A model generated the notes under the pieces. It made no database searches, was not told where the DNA came from, and saw nothing but the letters and a program-made list of their open reading frames with translations. A program made the position numbers and the translations under genes. From the NCBI GenBank assembly GCA_030612605.1, contig JAUWNO010000119.1:1-6643 (forward strand): a stretch of 6,643 nucleotides of DNA, read 5' to 3'. This DNA comes from Armatimonadota bacterium (GTDB lineage: Bacteria > Cloacimonadota > Cloacimonadia > Cloacimonadales > TCS61). Of the stretch, positions 1 through 5,749 are shown in pieces (the first letter of the stretch is position 1; each line of letters starts with the position of its first letter).

Positions 1-6
1 TTATTC

Positions 7-92
7 AACTCATCCCCTAACCCCTTCTCTTGCAAAGAGAAGGGGAAAACGAAGTCATCCCTCTTTTTGAAGAGAGGGACCGAGGGTGAGTT
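7..92. repeat. Folded intergenic repeat: outer stem enclosing two hairpins
   Basis: The outer arms AACTCA (7-12) plus CCC (14-16) pair with GGG (84-86) plus TGAGTT (87-92), with T13 bulged. Inside are an 11-bp perfect hairpin (21-31 with 35-45, loop GCA) and a second hairpin (59-64 with 73-78, extendable inward through a G-T pair). The three stems form a three-way-junction shape. No gene lies in it. Elements of this look (CCCCTAACCCC and AGGGTGAG at the ends) are common intergenic repeats in environmental bacteria; that is a recollection, not a search result. Whether it is mobile, a transcription end for a gene off the left edge, or an RNA-processing site cannot be told from here. Confidence 0.75.
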
Positions 93-134
93 AGAAATTG
101 AATTATGCAGAACCCTTAAATTACTTTAAAAAAA

Positions 135-142
135 AAGGGAGG
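135..142 (+). promoter_or_regulatory. Strong Shine-Dalgarno for the 413-aa lipoprotein gene
   Basis: AAGGGAGG ends four bases before the ATG at 147. It decides the start against the in-frame ATG at 180, which has no comparable site upstream. Confidence 0.75.
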
Positions 143-146
143 AAAG

Positions 147-1388
147 ATGGAAAAACAAAAATTGATTAAAAAAACCGCGATGAAAAGAAACATCCATTTA
201 AAAGCAGGCAGAATACTATTGCTTTTGATTCTCGTCGCATTCCTATCGTGTGAAAAATCAACTGAATGCTGCCCGGAAGATGACAGTATAAACGGCAGGT
301 ATGAATTCACACTTGTACCGCAAAATAGTTTCCAGGATACAACTTTGATAAAAGGAATGCGTGGAACGGATTTTCCTGAATACAGCGTAATATACGATGA
401 TGTTTACCTGTATGAAGATGGAGAAGGAAATGTTATCGGTAATTGTAAAACATGGAAGATAAGTGGAACAAAATCCGATCAGTATTTGACACTGGATCTA
501 TATGTCCATCCACAGGGTCCGGTAAATACGGTAGTCCTAATCGATAGTATGCATCATTTCACAACAATGAACTTGATAATCAATGAATATGGAAATCTTG
601 AAGGTGATGGGATGTATTATGAGTATGAACATTATCCGGAAATTGAGGATGAAACTTATACAATTTCTGCCAACAAAATCGCAGATTTATCTTACTTTGA
701 GATCGAAAAATTATCTTCCTTTGAGTATGCCGGACTTGATCGTTTTAGTTTTTGTGATGTTGTATCGAGTATTAGCTCTTTTCTAATTTCCACTCTCACT
801 GATGGTGTATTTCGTCCCATTGGTAATTGTTATCTTCATAAAGATGGGGGAGGTTATTATATTTTCGGACATGAAGGTCCGGGAAGTATTTTTCCTGTTT
901 ATACTCAAACTATTTATTTTCCATGGGAGTGGTCCTGGTGTAAAGTTAGGAAATATGGTTTCGAAATAGATATAAGAGGTGAATCAATTGGATACGAATC
1001 TTTAAAAGATAAATTAGAGCTTTTGGAAGATGTTTTAGAATATTTCTTTGAAAAATTGGGATTTCCTAGTTTGGATCTTCTTTTTGATGCAATGGATGAT
1101 TTTCACCAGGAGTTTGGAGGTTTTGCCTTTACCACTGCTTATGATACTCACACCCATAATCTTTCAATTTATGTAAATCATACACAGGGAAGCAGTTCTG
1201 CTGCCAAAAACCATCTTTTGACTCAAACCATTAAAGCGGCTTTCGAACCTTATGTTTCAGGTGTTTATCTTTATGCAGGATCAAATATTTATGATTCCTG
1301 GCACCTGAGAAGAAGTAATGTTGGTGTCTGCAATTCAGCACTTGTGATCATGTATCTTTTCGGCACTCATAATGTCAATTATGACTAA
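147..1388 (+). CDS. Putative lipoprotein of unknown function, 413 aa
   Basis: I do not recognise this gene. The N-terminus is basic (K3 to R22), followed by a hydrophobic stretch (about residues 23-33) and then Ser-Cys at 34-35, so Cys35 is the probable lipidation site and the protein is probably exported and membrane-anchored. The lipobox is loose (F-L-S-C). Two cysteines follow at 41-42. The first half (about 48-175) reads as short beta strands with Gly turns and acidic residues and could be a small beta-barrel or sandwich. The second half has a hydrophobic and aromatic core with a Trp-rich patch (WEWSW), an amphipathic acidic helix around 285-320, several histidines (DTHTHN) and a C-terminal GVCNSALVIMYLF segment. 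A Cys/His enzyme fold is conceivable, but no catalytic motif is clear. The start at 147 is preferred for its strong ribosome-binding site. It stands alone and converges on the aminotransferase gene. Confidence 0.8.
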   Translation: MEKQKLIKKTAMKRNIHLKAGRILLLLILVAFLSCEKSTECCPEDDSINGRYEFTLVPQNSFQDTTLIKGMRGTDFPEYSVIYDDVYLYEDGEGNVIGNCKTWKISGTKSDQYLTLDLYVHPQGPVNTVVLIDSMHHFTTMNLIINEYGNLEGDGMYYEYEHYPEIEDETYTISANKIADLSYFEIEKLSSFEYAGLDRFSFCDVVSSISSFLISTLTDGVFRPIGNCYLHKDGGGYYIFGHEGPGSIFPVYTQTIYFPWEWSWCKVRKYGFEIDIRGESIGYESLKDKLELLEDVLEYFFEKLGFPSLDLLFDAMDDFHQEFGGFAFTTAYDTHTHNLSIYVNHTQGSSSAAKNHLLTQTIKAAFEPYVSGVYLYAGSNIYDSWHLRRSNVGVCNSALVIMYLFGTHNVNYD

Positions 1389-1420
1389 TACTACAGGAAA
1401 AGAATAATTTTGCCAAGATG

Positions 1421-1452
1421 CTTCGAGTCGATACTTGTTAATCGGCTCGAAG
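1421..1452. terminator. Hairpin in the convergent spacer, possible terminator
   Basis: CTTCGAGTCGAT (1421-1432) pairs with ATCGGCTCGAAG (1441-1452), a 12-bp stem with one G-T position and an 8-nt loop. It lies 32 bases after the lipoprotein stop. The following bases are only moderately T-rich (TGTTCATTTA), so it is an imperfect intrinsic terminator for the + strand gene. It might also end transcription from the facing aminotransferase gene, although no T-run follows on that strand. The rest of 1389-1575 shows no gene. Confidence 0.5.
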
Positions 1453-1575
1453 TGTTCATTTATAGCTCAAGTTCTTTTAGCTATTTCTAAGCTGGGGCTT
1501 GTAAACCAGAAATTTAAATATCTAATTCCATTTGATCTGCCTTTGTAAGGGAGAATTAAAGAGGGTTAATAACTG

Positions 1576-2700
1576 TTACATTCGCTCCAGAAATATATCC
1601 AAACCTTCTCTGAATCGTTTTAAGCCTTCTCGTAATTTATTGTGGGAACCGCCAAAACCGATGCGGATATGATTCTGTTTTCCGAAAAACCTGCCCGGAG
1701 CTACACATACCTTATGTTCCTTTTCAAGGTAATCAACTAAAGCATCGGTGTTTTTTATCTCTGGGATCTTTGGGAAATAGAGACAACCTTCATCCGGCAA
1801 TATACCGTAGATTTTGCCATTTTTCAGAAGGGGCGTCATCATTTCTGCAAGTACCTGACGATTCTTTGAAACGATATTTCCGGAAAGATTTCTGTATTCA
1901 GCCAGGTTTTCCATTACGATCGTGGAGAGCGCTTCCAGATACTTGGAACCAATACCATCAACGAACACTTGATCGTATCGAATTTTTCTAAGAATTTCTT
2001 CCTCTGCTGCGATCCATCCGCACCTGAGAATGTTGAAACCATAGACCTTGGTCAGACTGCTGATAGTAATGAAACCATTATCAAGAAGAACAGCAGGTTC
2101 AGAGCGATCATCCAGGAAATCAAGGTACACTTCATCCACCATGATTTTTGTTTCCTTATTTTTTGACCTGACAACCTCAAGGATTTTGCGAAGATTTTCC
2201 ACAGATAGAAATGAACCTGTAGGATTATGAAGATTTGTGAGAATGAGAAGGTGGGTCTTTTCCGAGACCTTTTGTGCTATTTCCTTCAGGTTGAAGCTGT
2301 AGTCCGGTTCTCTGCGGGAAACAAAAGTAACACGAGCACCTACAAGTTCCGGTGTTTTCCACAAAGGTTCGTAACATGGAGCTTCCACCAGCACTTCATC
2401 TCCACAACACAATAAACATTGGCAAATTAGAAAAATGGCGTTTGTAGCTCCCTGAGTTAGGATAATGTTTTGAGCGTTAATACCATATTGAGAGGATATC
2501 AGCTCTTTCAATTTTGATAGACCCCAGGGATTAGGTTCGGAAAGCCTTTGCATGAGATCCTTGCCAAAATGGTTGCTCATCTGCCGGTTAAATACTGTCC
2601 AGGGTTCATCCACACTGCTGCTGACCAGAGATATGATATCTTCTCTGCTATGAAGTTCGAGAAGCTGGTTTTTGAACCAGGTTAGATAATCGGGTTTCAT
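1576..2700 (-). CDS. PLP-dependent aminotransferase, class I/II (aspartate aminotransferase fold)
   Basis: The 374-aa protein has the full fold-type I set. These are a phosphate-contact region LTQGATNA (81-88), an aromatic position for stacking on the cofactor ring (Tyr110 in EAPCYEPLW), NPTG (159-162), Asp189 in MVDEVY for the pyridine nitrogen with Tyr192 after it, the Schiff-base lysine Lys218 in SSLTKVYG, Arg226, and the substrate carboxylate arginine Arg346 in HIRIGFG. It is therefore a cytosolic enzyme that moves an amino group between an amino acid and a 2-oxo acid. The donor cannot be named, because subfamilies with aspartate, aromatic and other substrates share these motifs. It is slightly shorter than typical AspC (about 396-400 aa) but complete at both ends. 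Its start has an AGGGAG site 10 bases upstream. It is downstream of, but well separated from, the 192-aa lipoprotein gene, so it is likely transcribed on its own. Confidence 0.92.
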   Translation of the reverse strand: MKPDYLTWFKNQLLELHSREDIISLVSSSVDEPWTVFNRQMSNHFGKDLMQRLSEPNPWGLSKLKELISSQYGINAQNIILTQGATNAIFLICQCLLCCGDEVLVEAPCYEPLWKTPELVGARVTFVSRREPDYSFNLKEIAQKVSEKTHLLILTNLHNPTGSFLSVENLRKILEVVRSKNKETKIMVDEVYLDFLDDRSEPAVLLDNGFITISSLTKVYGFNILRCGWIAAEEEILRKIRYDQVFVDGIGSKYLEALSTIVMENLAEYRNLSGNIVSKNRQVLAEMMTPLLKNGKIYGILPDEGCLYFPKIPEIKNTDALVDYLEKEHKVCVAPGRFFGKQNHIRIGFGGSHNKLREGLKRFREGLDIFLERM

Positions 2701-2710
2701 ATTAATAATA

Positions 2711-2730
2711 CTCCCTGAAAAATCTTTCAG
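2711..2730 (-). promoter_or_regulatory. Ribosome-binding site and adjoining hairpin before the aminotransferase
   Basis: On the minus strand AGGGAG (complement of 2711-2716) sits 10 bases before the ATG. Immediately upstream a 6-bp hairpin, CTGAAA with TTTCAG (2715-2720 with 2725-2730, 4-nt loop), overlaps the first bases of the site. It might modulate ribosome access, but no ligand-binding structure is recognised. Confidence 0.45.
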
Positions 2731-2732
2731 AC

Positions 2733-2801
2733 TTGACTTAATAACTCAGCTTGCTGAGGAATTGAATTAAGAATGAAATTCTTTAGCAATTCTTAAGTCA
2801 A
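2733..2801. repeat. Inverted-repeat element, three-way-junction type
   Basis: TTGACTTAA (2733-2741) pairs with TTAAGTCAA (2793-2801). The right arm continues inward as CAATTC (2787-2792), which pairs with GAATTG (2759-2764). The left arm is interrupted by a hairpin CTCAGC/GCTGAG (2745-2750 with 2753-2758). The tip is AAGAAT/ATTCTT (2769-2774 with 2778-2783). The architecture matches the element at 7-92 although the sequence differs. Confidence 0.65.
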
Positions 2802-2804
2802 ACC

Positions 2805-2825
2805 TCCGGCAGTTGCCGGATTTTT
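2805..2825 (+). terminator. GC hairpin with T-run, terminator-like on the + strand
   Basis: TCCGGCA (2805-2811) pairs with TGCCGGA (2814-2820) and is followed at once by five T. In form it is a short intrinsic terminator reading left to right, yet no + strand gene precedes it, since both neighbours are on the minus strand. Its GGCAGTTGCC core recurs at 6036-6045. It may stop antisense transcription or simply be a module of the repeat cluster. Confidence 0.35.
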
Positions 2826-2897
2826 AACTCAAATCTTGCTCTCGGACTTGACTTTACAGGAGTGAAGCGAAAGTGGAGTTAAGAATGATAAATTCTT
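2824..2897. repeat. Second inverted-repeat unit ending in the lipoprotein stop codon
   Basis: TTAACTC (2824-2830) pairs with GAGTTAA (2876-2882), and TTGACTT at 2848-2854 repeats the arm at 2733-2739. A hairpin AAGAAT/ATTCTT (2881-2886 with 2892-2897) repeats the tip at 2769-2783 and overlaps the stop codon (2896-2898) of the 192-aa lipoprotein gene. With the preceding element this fills the whole 2701-2895 spacer, and no gene fits there. Confidence 0.55.
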
Positions 2898-3474
2898 ATT
2901 TAAACTGCAATCCTAAACCTAATATTATATAACCTTTTTTCAAATCTTTGAAATAATAATGAATCTCCGGGCGTAAATAGGGACCGGTTCCTGTTTTGCC
3001 ACCTATGAATATTCCATGAAGATAATAGTTAAAATCTAATTTCAAATCATCATCTGTTTCATTTCTGAAAATACCGCGATAACCACCATAAAACCTATCT
3101 ATACCAAAGATCAGCATAGGGTATGCTTCGAAGTAATTTAAGTCTTGAGTAATTAAACAGGATGAACCTAAATCTGCAGAAACCTGCAAAGGTTGAGCCA
3201 GGAGTTGATATTTTATTTCTCCCATCACACCGCCACTCAAAGCAGGAAGACCGAAAAGCTTAGCTCCGACTTCCCAGTTTTTACCAAATCCCCGTCGTGT
3301 ATGTACTTCCAGGTTGACAAAATAAAGCTCCTCTTCATTAGCAATAAAAGAAGCTCCGATTCCTGTTTCCGTTTTACCTTTCGGCAATACACCGGGAGAC
3401 TGAAATACAGACATGGAAGAACAGCCGGTAATTATTATACAGAGTAGTAATGTTTTAATTTTCAATCTAAGCAT
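2896..3474 (-). CDS. Putative small lipoprotein, beta-strand rich, 192 aa
   Basis: A short signal peptide (residues 1-17, MLRLKIK then LLLCIII) ends in the lipobox I-T-G-C with Cys18 as the probable lipidated residue, so an envelope location is likely. The rest alternates Gly and aromatic residues in strand-like runs (GIGASF, WEVGAKLFGL, YYLHGIFIGGKTG, YIILGLGLQF), the look of a small outer-membrane beta-barrel or porin-like fold with Phe next to last. The family is not recognised and the role is unknown. The gene starts only 10 bases after the methyltransferase stop, with no clear Shine-Dalgarno (ATTAAG before the ATG) and no room for its own promoter. It therefore depends on read-through from the restriction-modification operon or on a promoter inside it. 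Its composition is closer to the left flank than to that operon, so it is probably an older resident gene. Confidence 0.75.
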   Translation of the reverse strand: MLRLKIKTLLLCIIITGCSSMSVFQSPGVLPKGKTETGIGASFIANEEELYFVNLEVHTRRGFGKNWEVGAKLFGLPALSGGVMGEIKYQLLAQPLQVSADLGSSCLITQDLNYFEAYPMLIFGIDRFYGGYRGIFRNETDDDLKLDFNYYLHGIFIGGKTGTGPYLRPEIHYYFKDLKKGYIILGLGLQFK

Positions 3475-3484
3475 CTTAATAAAA

Positions 3485-4135
3485 TTATTTCTGTTTTACT
3501 GACCAACGAATTCTTTTTAAATTCTCATTTTTATATGGTTTTCTAAAAACAAAAAGATGCTCGTGCATAATAAGATAAAACTTGTATTTTTTTGCTTTCC
3601 ATTCCCATCTTCTTGAATACATACAATTATGTTGAGCTTTAATTATTTCTTCTTTTAAGGCAAAACCTACCTTTAAAAATTCTTGAAGTAAATAATGAGA
3701 TAATGGGACATAATGCTGACCTTTGCGTGTATCACCAATTAAAATTGCACAAAAATGATTTGGTTTTAAAACTCTGAATAATTCTTTTGCAACTTTTTCA
3801 ATTTCAATCATAAATTTAGTAACACTTCCAATATTTGATAAATCTTCTTTGATTTTTCCATCGGAATATTTTACAATATTCAAATAGGGTGGATGTGTTA
3901 AAATTAAATCAAAATGATTATCTGAAAATTGGCTTAAATCTCTCGTGTCACCAACAAATGTTTCTTGTTTGCTTTCTGTTTCATATTCGAAATCCAAAGC
4001 TTTTTTTGTTAATTCAATGGCATTGGGATTTATATCAATTCCGATTGCATTGCGATGTAATAATTTTGATTCGATTAATGTCGTTCCTGCACCAACCATT
4101 GAATCGAGAATTAAATAATCTGGTCTATAATCCAA
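3485..4135 (-). CDS. DNA methyltransferase, C-terminal catalytic part (N6-adenine/N4-cytosine type)
   Basis: The 216-aa frame holds the catalytic core of an amino-methyltransferase. It has motif I LDSMVGAGTT (10-19) for S-adenosylmethionine, the acidic loop GIDINP (32-37), VGDTRDL (61-67), and motif IV THPPY (80-84), a variant of the usual (D/N/S)PP(Y/W) with His in first place. These are followed by RVLKPNHF and ILIGDTR strands (121-137). Motif I precedes motif IV by about 65 residues. It would methylate an exocyclic amino group in the site cut by the neighbouring nuclease; the site is unknown. The frame opens only with TTG at 4135 and lacks the N-terminal section expected before motif I, which lies in the next frame at 4111-4338. 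The two together would make about 284 aa, a normal length. It is the last gene of the restriction-modification operon, 10 bases before the small lipoprotein gene. Confidence 0.85.
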   Translation of the reverse strand: MDYRPDYLILDSMVGAGTTLIESKLLHRNAIGIDINPNAIELTKKALDFEYETESKQETFVGDTRDLSQFSDNHFDLILTHPPYLNIVKYSDGKIKEDLSNIGSVTKFMIEIEKVAKELFRVLKPNHFCAILIGDTRKGQHYVPLSHYLLQEFLKVGFALKEEIIKAQHNCMYSRRWEWKAKKYKFYLIMHEHLFVFRKPYKNENLKRIRWSVKQK

Positions 4136-4160
4136 AATGCACGTGGGTAAAATGAAATAA
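4111..4160 (-). other. Frame-change zone inside the methyltransferase gene
   Basis: Both frames are open only between the stop of the catalytic frame near 4160 and the TAA of the N-terminal frame at 4111-4113. The only run of four equal bases on the minus strand between the YPRA codons and that TAA is TTTT in GCATTTTGG (4132-4140). One extra T there, or a -1 slip, would read YPRAF-LDYRPDYLILDSMVGAG without a stop. The total of 854 bases from 4338 to 3485 becomes a multiple of three with one added base. Confidence 0.6.
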
Positions 4161-4338
4161 ATTCATTCGGAAACCATTTTGTTACTTTGCTATCAATTCC
4201 AGTATCATATATTTTTTTTCCCCCATATGATAAGAAATGAGTCGCATTAAAAATACCGTTGTTTAAAGATATTTCATAAACATTATTTTTATTTTTTGTT
4301 ACTAACTTTATTATTTCATTTGTTGATAATTTATTCAT
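4111..4338 (-). CDS. DNA methyltransferase, N-terminal part in a different frame
   Basis: The 75-aa frame ends with WFPNEFISFYPRAFWIIDQII. The YPRAF stretch (64-68) is in the place and style of the (H)PYPAKF-type segment that many amino-methyltransferases carry a short distance before motif I. It also contains ATHFLSYGGKKIYDTG. It stops at 4111, inside the start of the catalytic frame, giving a 25-nt overlap in the -1 direction. Its ATG is 2 bases after the stop of the 78-aa gene, so translation is probably coupled; no Shine-Dalgarno is visible. I read it as the first quarter of a single methyltransferase interrupted by a frame change. A genuine separate subunit is the alternative. The family link is by pattern only, without a search. 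Confidence 0.6.
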   Translation of the reverse strand: MNKLSTNEIIKLVTKNKNNVYEISLNNGIFNATHFLSYGGKKIYDTGIDSKVTKWFPNEFISFYPRAFWIIDQII

Positions 4339-4340
4339 TT

Positions 4341-4577
4341 TTAATGTTTGTAAACAATTTTGTAAAAATTATAGGAGTCATCATCCCATATTTCAATTAC
4401 TTCATCAAATGGTATATTATATTGTAACATATTTTCTTGAATATCCTTTGTTAAGTTAATAAGTTTAGCGCCGATATCTTCACCCCAAAAATAAATTTTT
4501 TCCTCTATTTTCTTGCATTCAAAAAAATTGAATGTATTGCATATTTTTTCTCTATTTCTAAATATTAAATATTTCAT
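4341..4577 (-). CDS. Unknown 78-aa protein between the nuclease and methyltransferase genes
   Basis: I do not recognise this protein. It starts at an ATG inside the end of the nuclease gene (20-nt overlap) and stops 2 bases before the methyltransferase N-terminal frame, so it is tightly packed in the operon and probably translated by coupling. It is overall acidic in its C-terminal half (DEVIEIWDDDS) with aromatics throughout and a WGEDIGAKLINLTKDIQENM stretch that looks helical. It has no signal peptide, membrane segment, metal-binding cluster or HTH motif. Being conserved in frame between R and M it may be an accessory of either enzyme, but it could also be a leftover of a longer gene. No Shine-Dalgarno is visible. 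Confidence 0.6.
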   Translation of the reverse strand: MKYLIFRNREKICNTFNFFECKKIEEKIYFWGEDIGAKLINLTKDIQENMLQYNIPFDEVIEIWDDDSYNFYKIVYKH

Positions 4578-5286
4578 TTTCTATTTTAATAATTTCAAAT
4601 GATTTTGCATGCCAATTTGATAACTGTTCATAATCTATGAATTTAACTCTGTCATTTATTTGATGGAACATATTCATACAGAGTTTATCTTCATATTCTC
4701 TTTTTCTTTTTCTGTTAGCAACTATATAATATTGTGAATAAAAATCTTGTAATTCAACAAATTTACCAAGTGAATTCTTTATATCTGTGGAATGTTCAAT
4801 CTCAAAAAATGAAGATGGCATGTTTCTTTCATTAAACCAGACAACATCCACTGTGATTGCATATCTTATGATGTAAGGATAAGTAAAATTTAAAAATTTA
4901 TCGAGCGAAGTTATATCTGATAATTTTTTATTAAGATACATTTTATTTTTATCTTGATATGGAACGAAAGTTTTCTGGCTTTTTAAGTTTCCAATTTCTA
5001 CCAATAATCCTTGGTAGTATGAATGATTAACTTCACTTTCTCTTTTCTTAGATTTTTTATCATGAGGGAAAAAATAAAATGGCAGTTTTGTTTTGTATGT
5101 TTTTAAAGCCCAAAGTCCAGGTTTAATGTTGAAGAAAAAGCGTTCATCTTGAACAATTCTTCTAATACTCGCAAAAGGCGTCTTAGTTACCCACTTCGAG
5201 ACATCAACGTTTTGATTAAGAAATCCTAAAGTAGCAAATCCACCATTTTCTTCCATTATTTTTATAACAGCTTCGTATTGTTTCAT
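4558..5286 (-). CDS. Probable restriction endonuclease, winged-helix plus PD-(D/E)XK-like
   Basis: The 242-aa protein has an N-terminal region (about 1-62: EAVIKIMEENGGFATLGFLN, then FASIRRIVQDERFFFNIKPGLWAL) that reads as a winged helix of the HARE-HTH kind. That kind is known to be fused to restriction nucleases and would bind DNA. The C-terminal half has a plausible nuclease core: Glu97 in LLVEIGN, Asp147 in ITVDVVWF, and FEIEHST at 161-167 with Glu162 and Glu164. The spacing and the FEIEHST motif recall restriction enzymes with FEVEHTT-type cores. The usual Lys of ExK is replaced by Glu, so the assignment is inferred. It would cut DNA at the site the neighbouring methyltransferase protects. 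Its ATG overlaps the stop of the 58-aa gene (ATGA, 5283-5286), and its end overlaps the 78-aa gene, so it is in a coupled operon under the C-box promoter. The frame is intact from start to stop. Confidence 0.7.
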   Translation of the reverse strand: MKQYEAVIKIMEENGGFATLGFLNQNVDVSKWVTKTPFASIRRIVQDERFFFNIKPGLWALKTYKTKLPFYFFPHDKKSKKRESEVNHSYYQGLLVEIGNLKSQKTFVPYQDKNKMYLNKKLSDITSLDKFLNFTYPYIIRYAITVDVVWFNERNMPSSFFEIEHSTDIKNSLGKFVELQDFYSQYYIVANRKRKREYEDKLCMNMFHQINDRVKFIDYEQLSNWHAKSFEIIKIENEIFNI

Positions 5287-5459
5287 TTCTCCATTCCATA
5301 TTTCTCTTTATATTTTTTTACTGCTTCCTCTAAATCTCCAAACACAAATTCTGCAATTTCTTCAGTAGTCATATATGCGCTCATTCCTGAAAATTCTTTT
5401 GCTAACCATTCTAAAAAATGGTTATTATTAATAATCTTTCTAAAATTTTTATTTTGCAT
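5283..5459 (-). CDS. Unknown 58-aa protein between the controller and nuclease genes
   Basis: This short frame fills the gap between the controller and nuclease genes. It begins with MQNKNFRKII and runs to EKYGMEK, using ATG at 5457-5459. Its TGA overlaps the nuclease ATG by four bases (ATGA), the signature of translational coupling, which is the main reason to accept it. It is small and acidic in the middle (MTTEEIAEFVFGDLEEA), with a basic helical end (VKKYKEKYG), and is probably all helical and soluble. I do not recognise it. A weak AAGAA site lies before the ATG, and 45 AT-rich bases separate it from the controller stop. Candidate roles are an inhibitor or partner of the nuclease, or just a leader whose translation feeds ribosomes to the nuclease start. 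Confidence 0.65.
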   Translation of the reverse strand: MQNKNFRKIINNNHFLEWLAKEFSGMSAYMTTEEIAEFVFGDLEEAVKKYKEKYGMEK

Positions 5460-5504
5460 AATTTCTTAATTTTCTATTATTAATTTAATTTAATTAAAAA
5501 AGAA

Positions 5505-5714
5505 TTAAATGCTTTCGAATAGAGCTGATATGTTTATACTAAGAGCGTTTGCAATCTTCTCGATATTAGTTATTGAGATATTTCTTCTACCGTTTTCTAC
5601 GCTATTAATATATGTCCTATCTAATGTTGATTTCCAAGCAAGCTCCATCTGGGTTAAACCAGCTTGAGTTCTTAATTCTTTAATTCTCTTCCCAACTTTT
5701 TCTTTAATATTCAT
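5505..5714 (-). CDS. Restriction-modification controller (C) protein, XRE-type HTH
   Basis: The 69-aa protein is almost entirely one HTH domain. It reads VGKRIKELRTQAGLTQMELA (helices 1-2), the recognition helix STLDRTYINSVENG (29-42), then RRNISITNIEKIANAL and a short SALFESI tail. Size, the RTY at 33-35 and GRRNIS at 42-47 fit the C proteins of type II restriction-modification systems, dimers that bind C-boxes and time nuclease expression. Arg33, Thr34 and Arg44 keep the relative spacing of the DNA-contacting Arg35, Thr36 and Arg46 I recall for C.Esp1396I. Two matching dyads lie just upstream. No Shine-Dalgarno precedes the ATG, consistent with a leaderless mRNA, common for C genes. It is the first gene of the operon, so it should activate, then limit, its own transcription and that of the nuclease. 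Confidence 0.9.
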   Translation of the reverse strand: MNIKEKVGKRIKELRTQAGLTQMELAWKSTLDRTYINSVENGRRNISITNIEKIANALSINISALFESI

Positions 5715-5749
5715 GGTAACTAAATGACCAAATGTTGATTTTAAGTCAA
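5714..5749 (-). promoter_or_regulatory. C-gene promoter, leaderless start
   Basis: On the minus strand TTGACT (5749-5744) serves as -35. After 17 bases comes CATTTA (5726-5721), a weak -10, and after 6 more bases the A of the ATG (5714), which falls where transcription should begin. A weak -10 fits a promoter that needs the controller protein. The -35 lies inside the proximal C-box. An A-tract (complement of 5774-5780) just upstream of the distal box could act as an UP-like element. Confidence 0.6.

Noticed and set aside
1770..2415. Several plus-strand frames inside the aminotransferase
   Set aside because: They are antisense to a gene with complete catalytic motifs and have no ribosome sites.
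3193..3447. Plus-strand 84-codon frame over the small lipoprotein
   Set aside because: It is antisense to a frame with a signal peptide and lipobox, and is not credible itself.
3889..4155. Plus-strand 88-codon frame over the methyltransferase break
   Set aside because: It runs antisense to recognised methyltransferase motifs; its openness comes from AT-rich composition.
5278..5469. Plus-strand frame opposite the 58-aa gene
   Set aside because: The opposite strand has the frame with a stop-start overlap to the nuclease and operon context. The plus frame is its shadow.
5505..5714. Antitoxin of a toxin-antitoxin pair or a phage repressor
   Set aside because: The adjacent C-box dyads, the C-type recognition helix and the downstream nuclease and methylase fit a restriction controller better. 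No toxin or phage gene is next to it.
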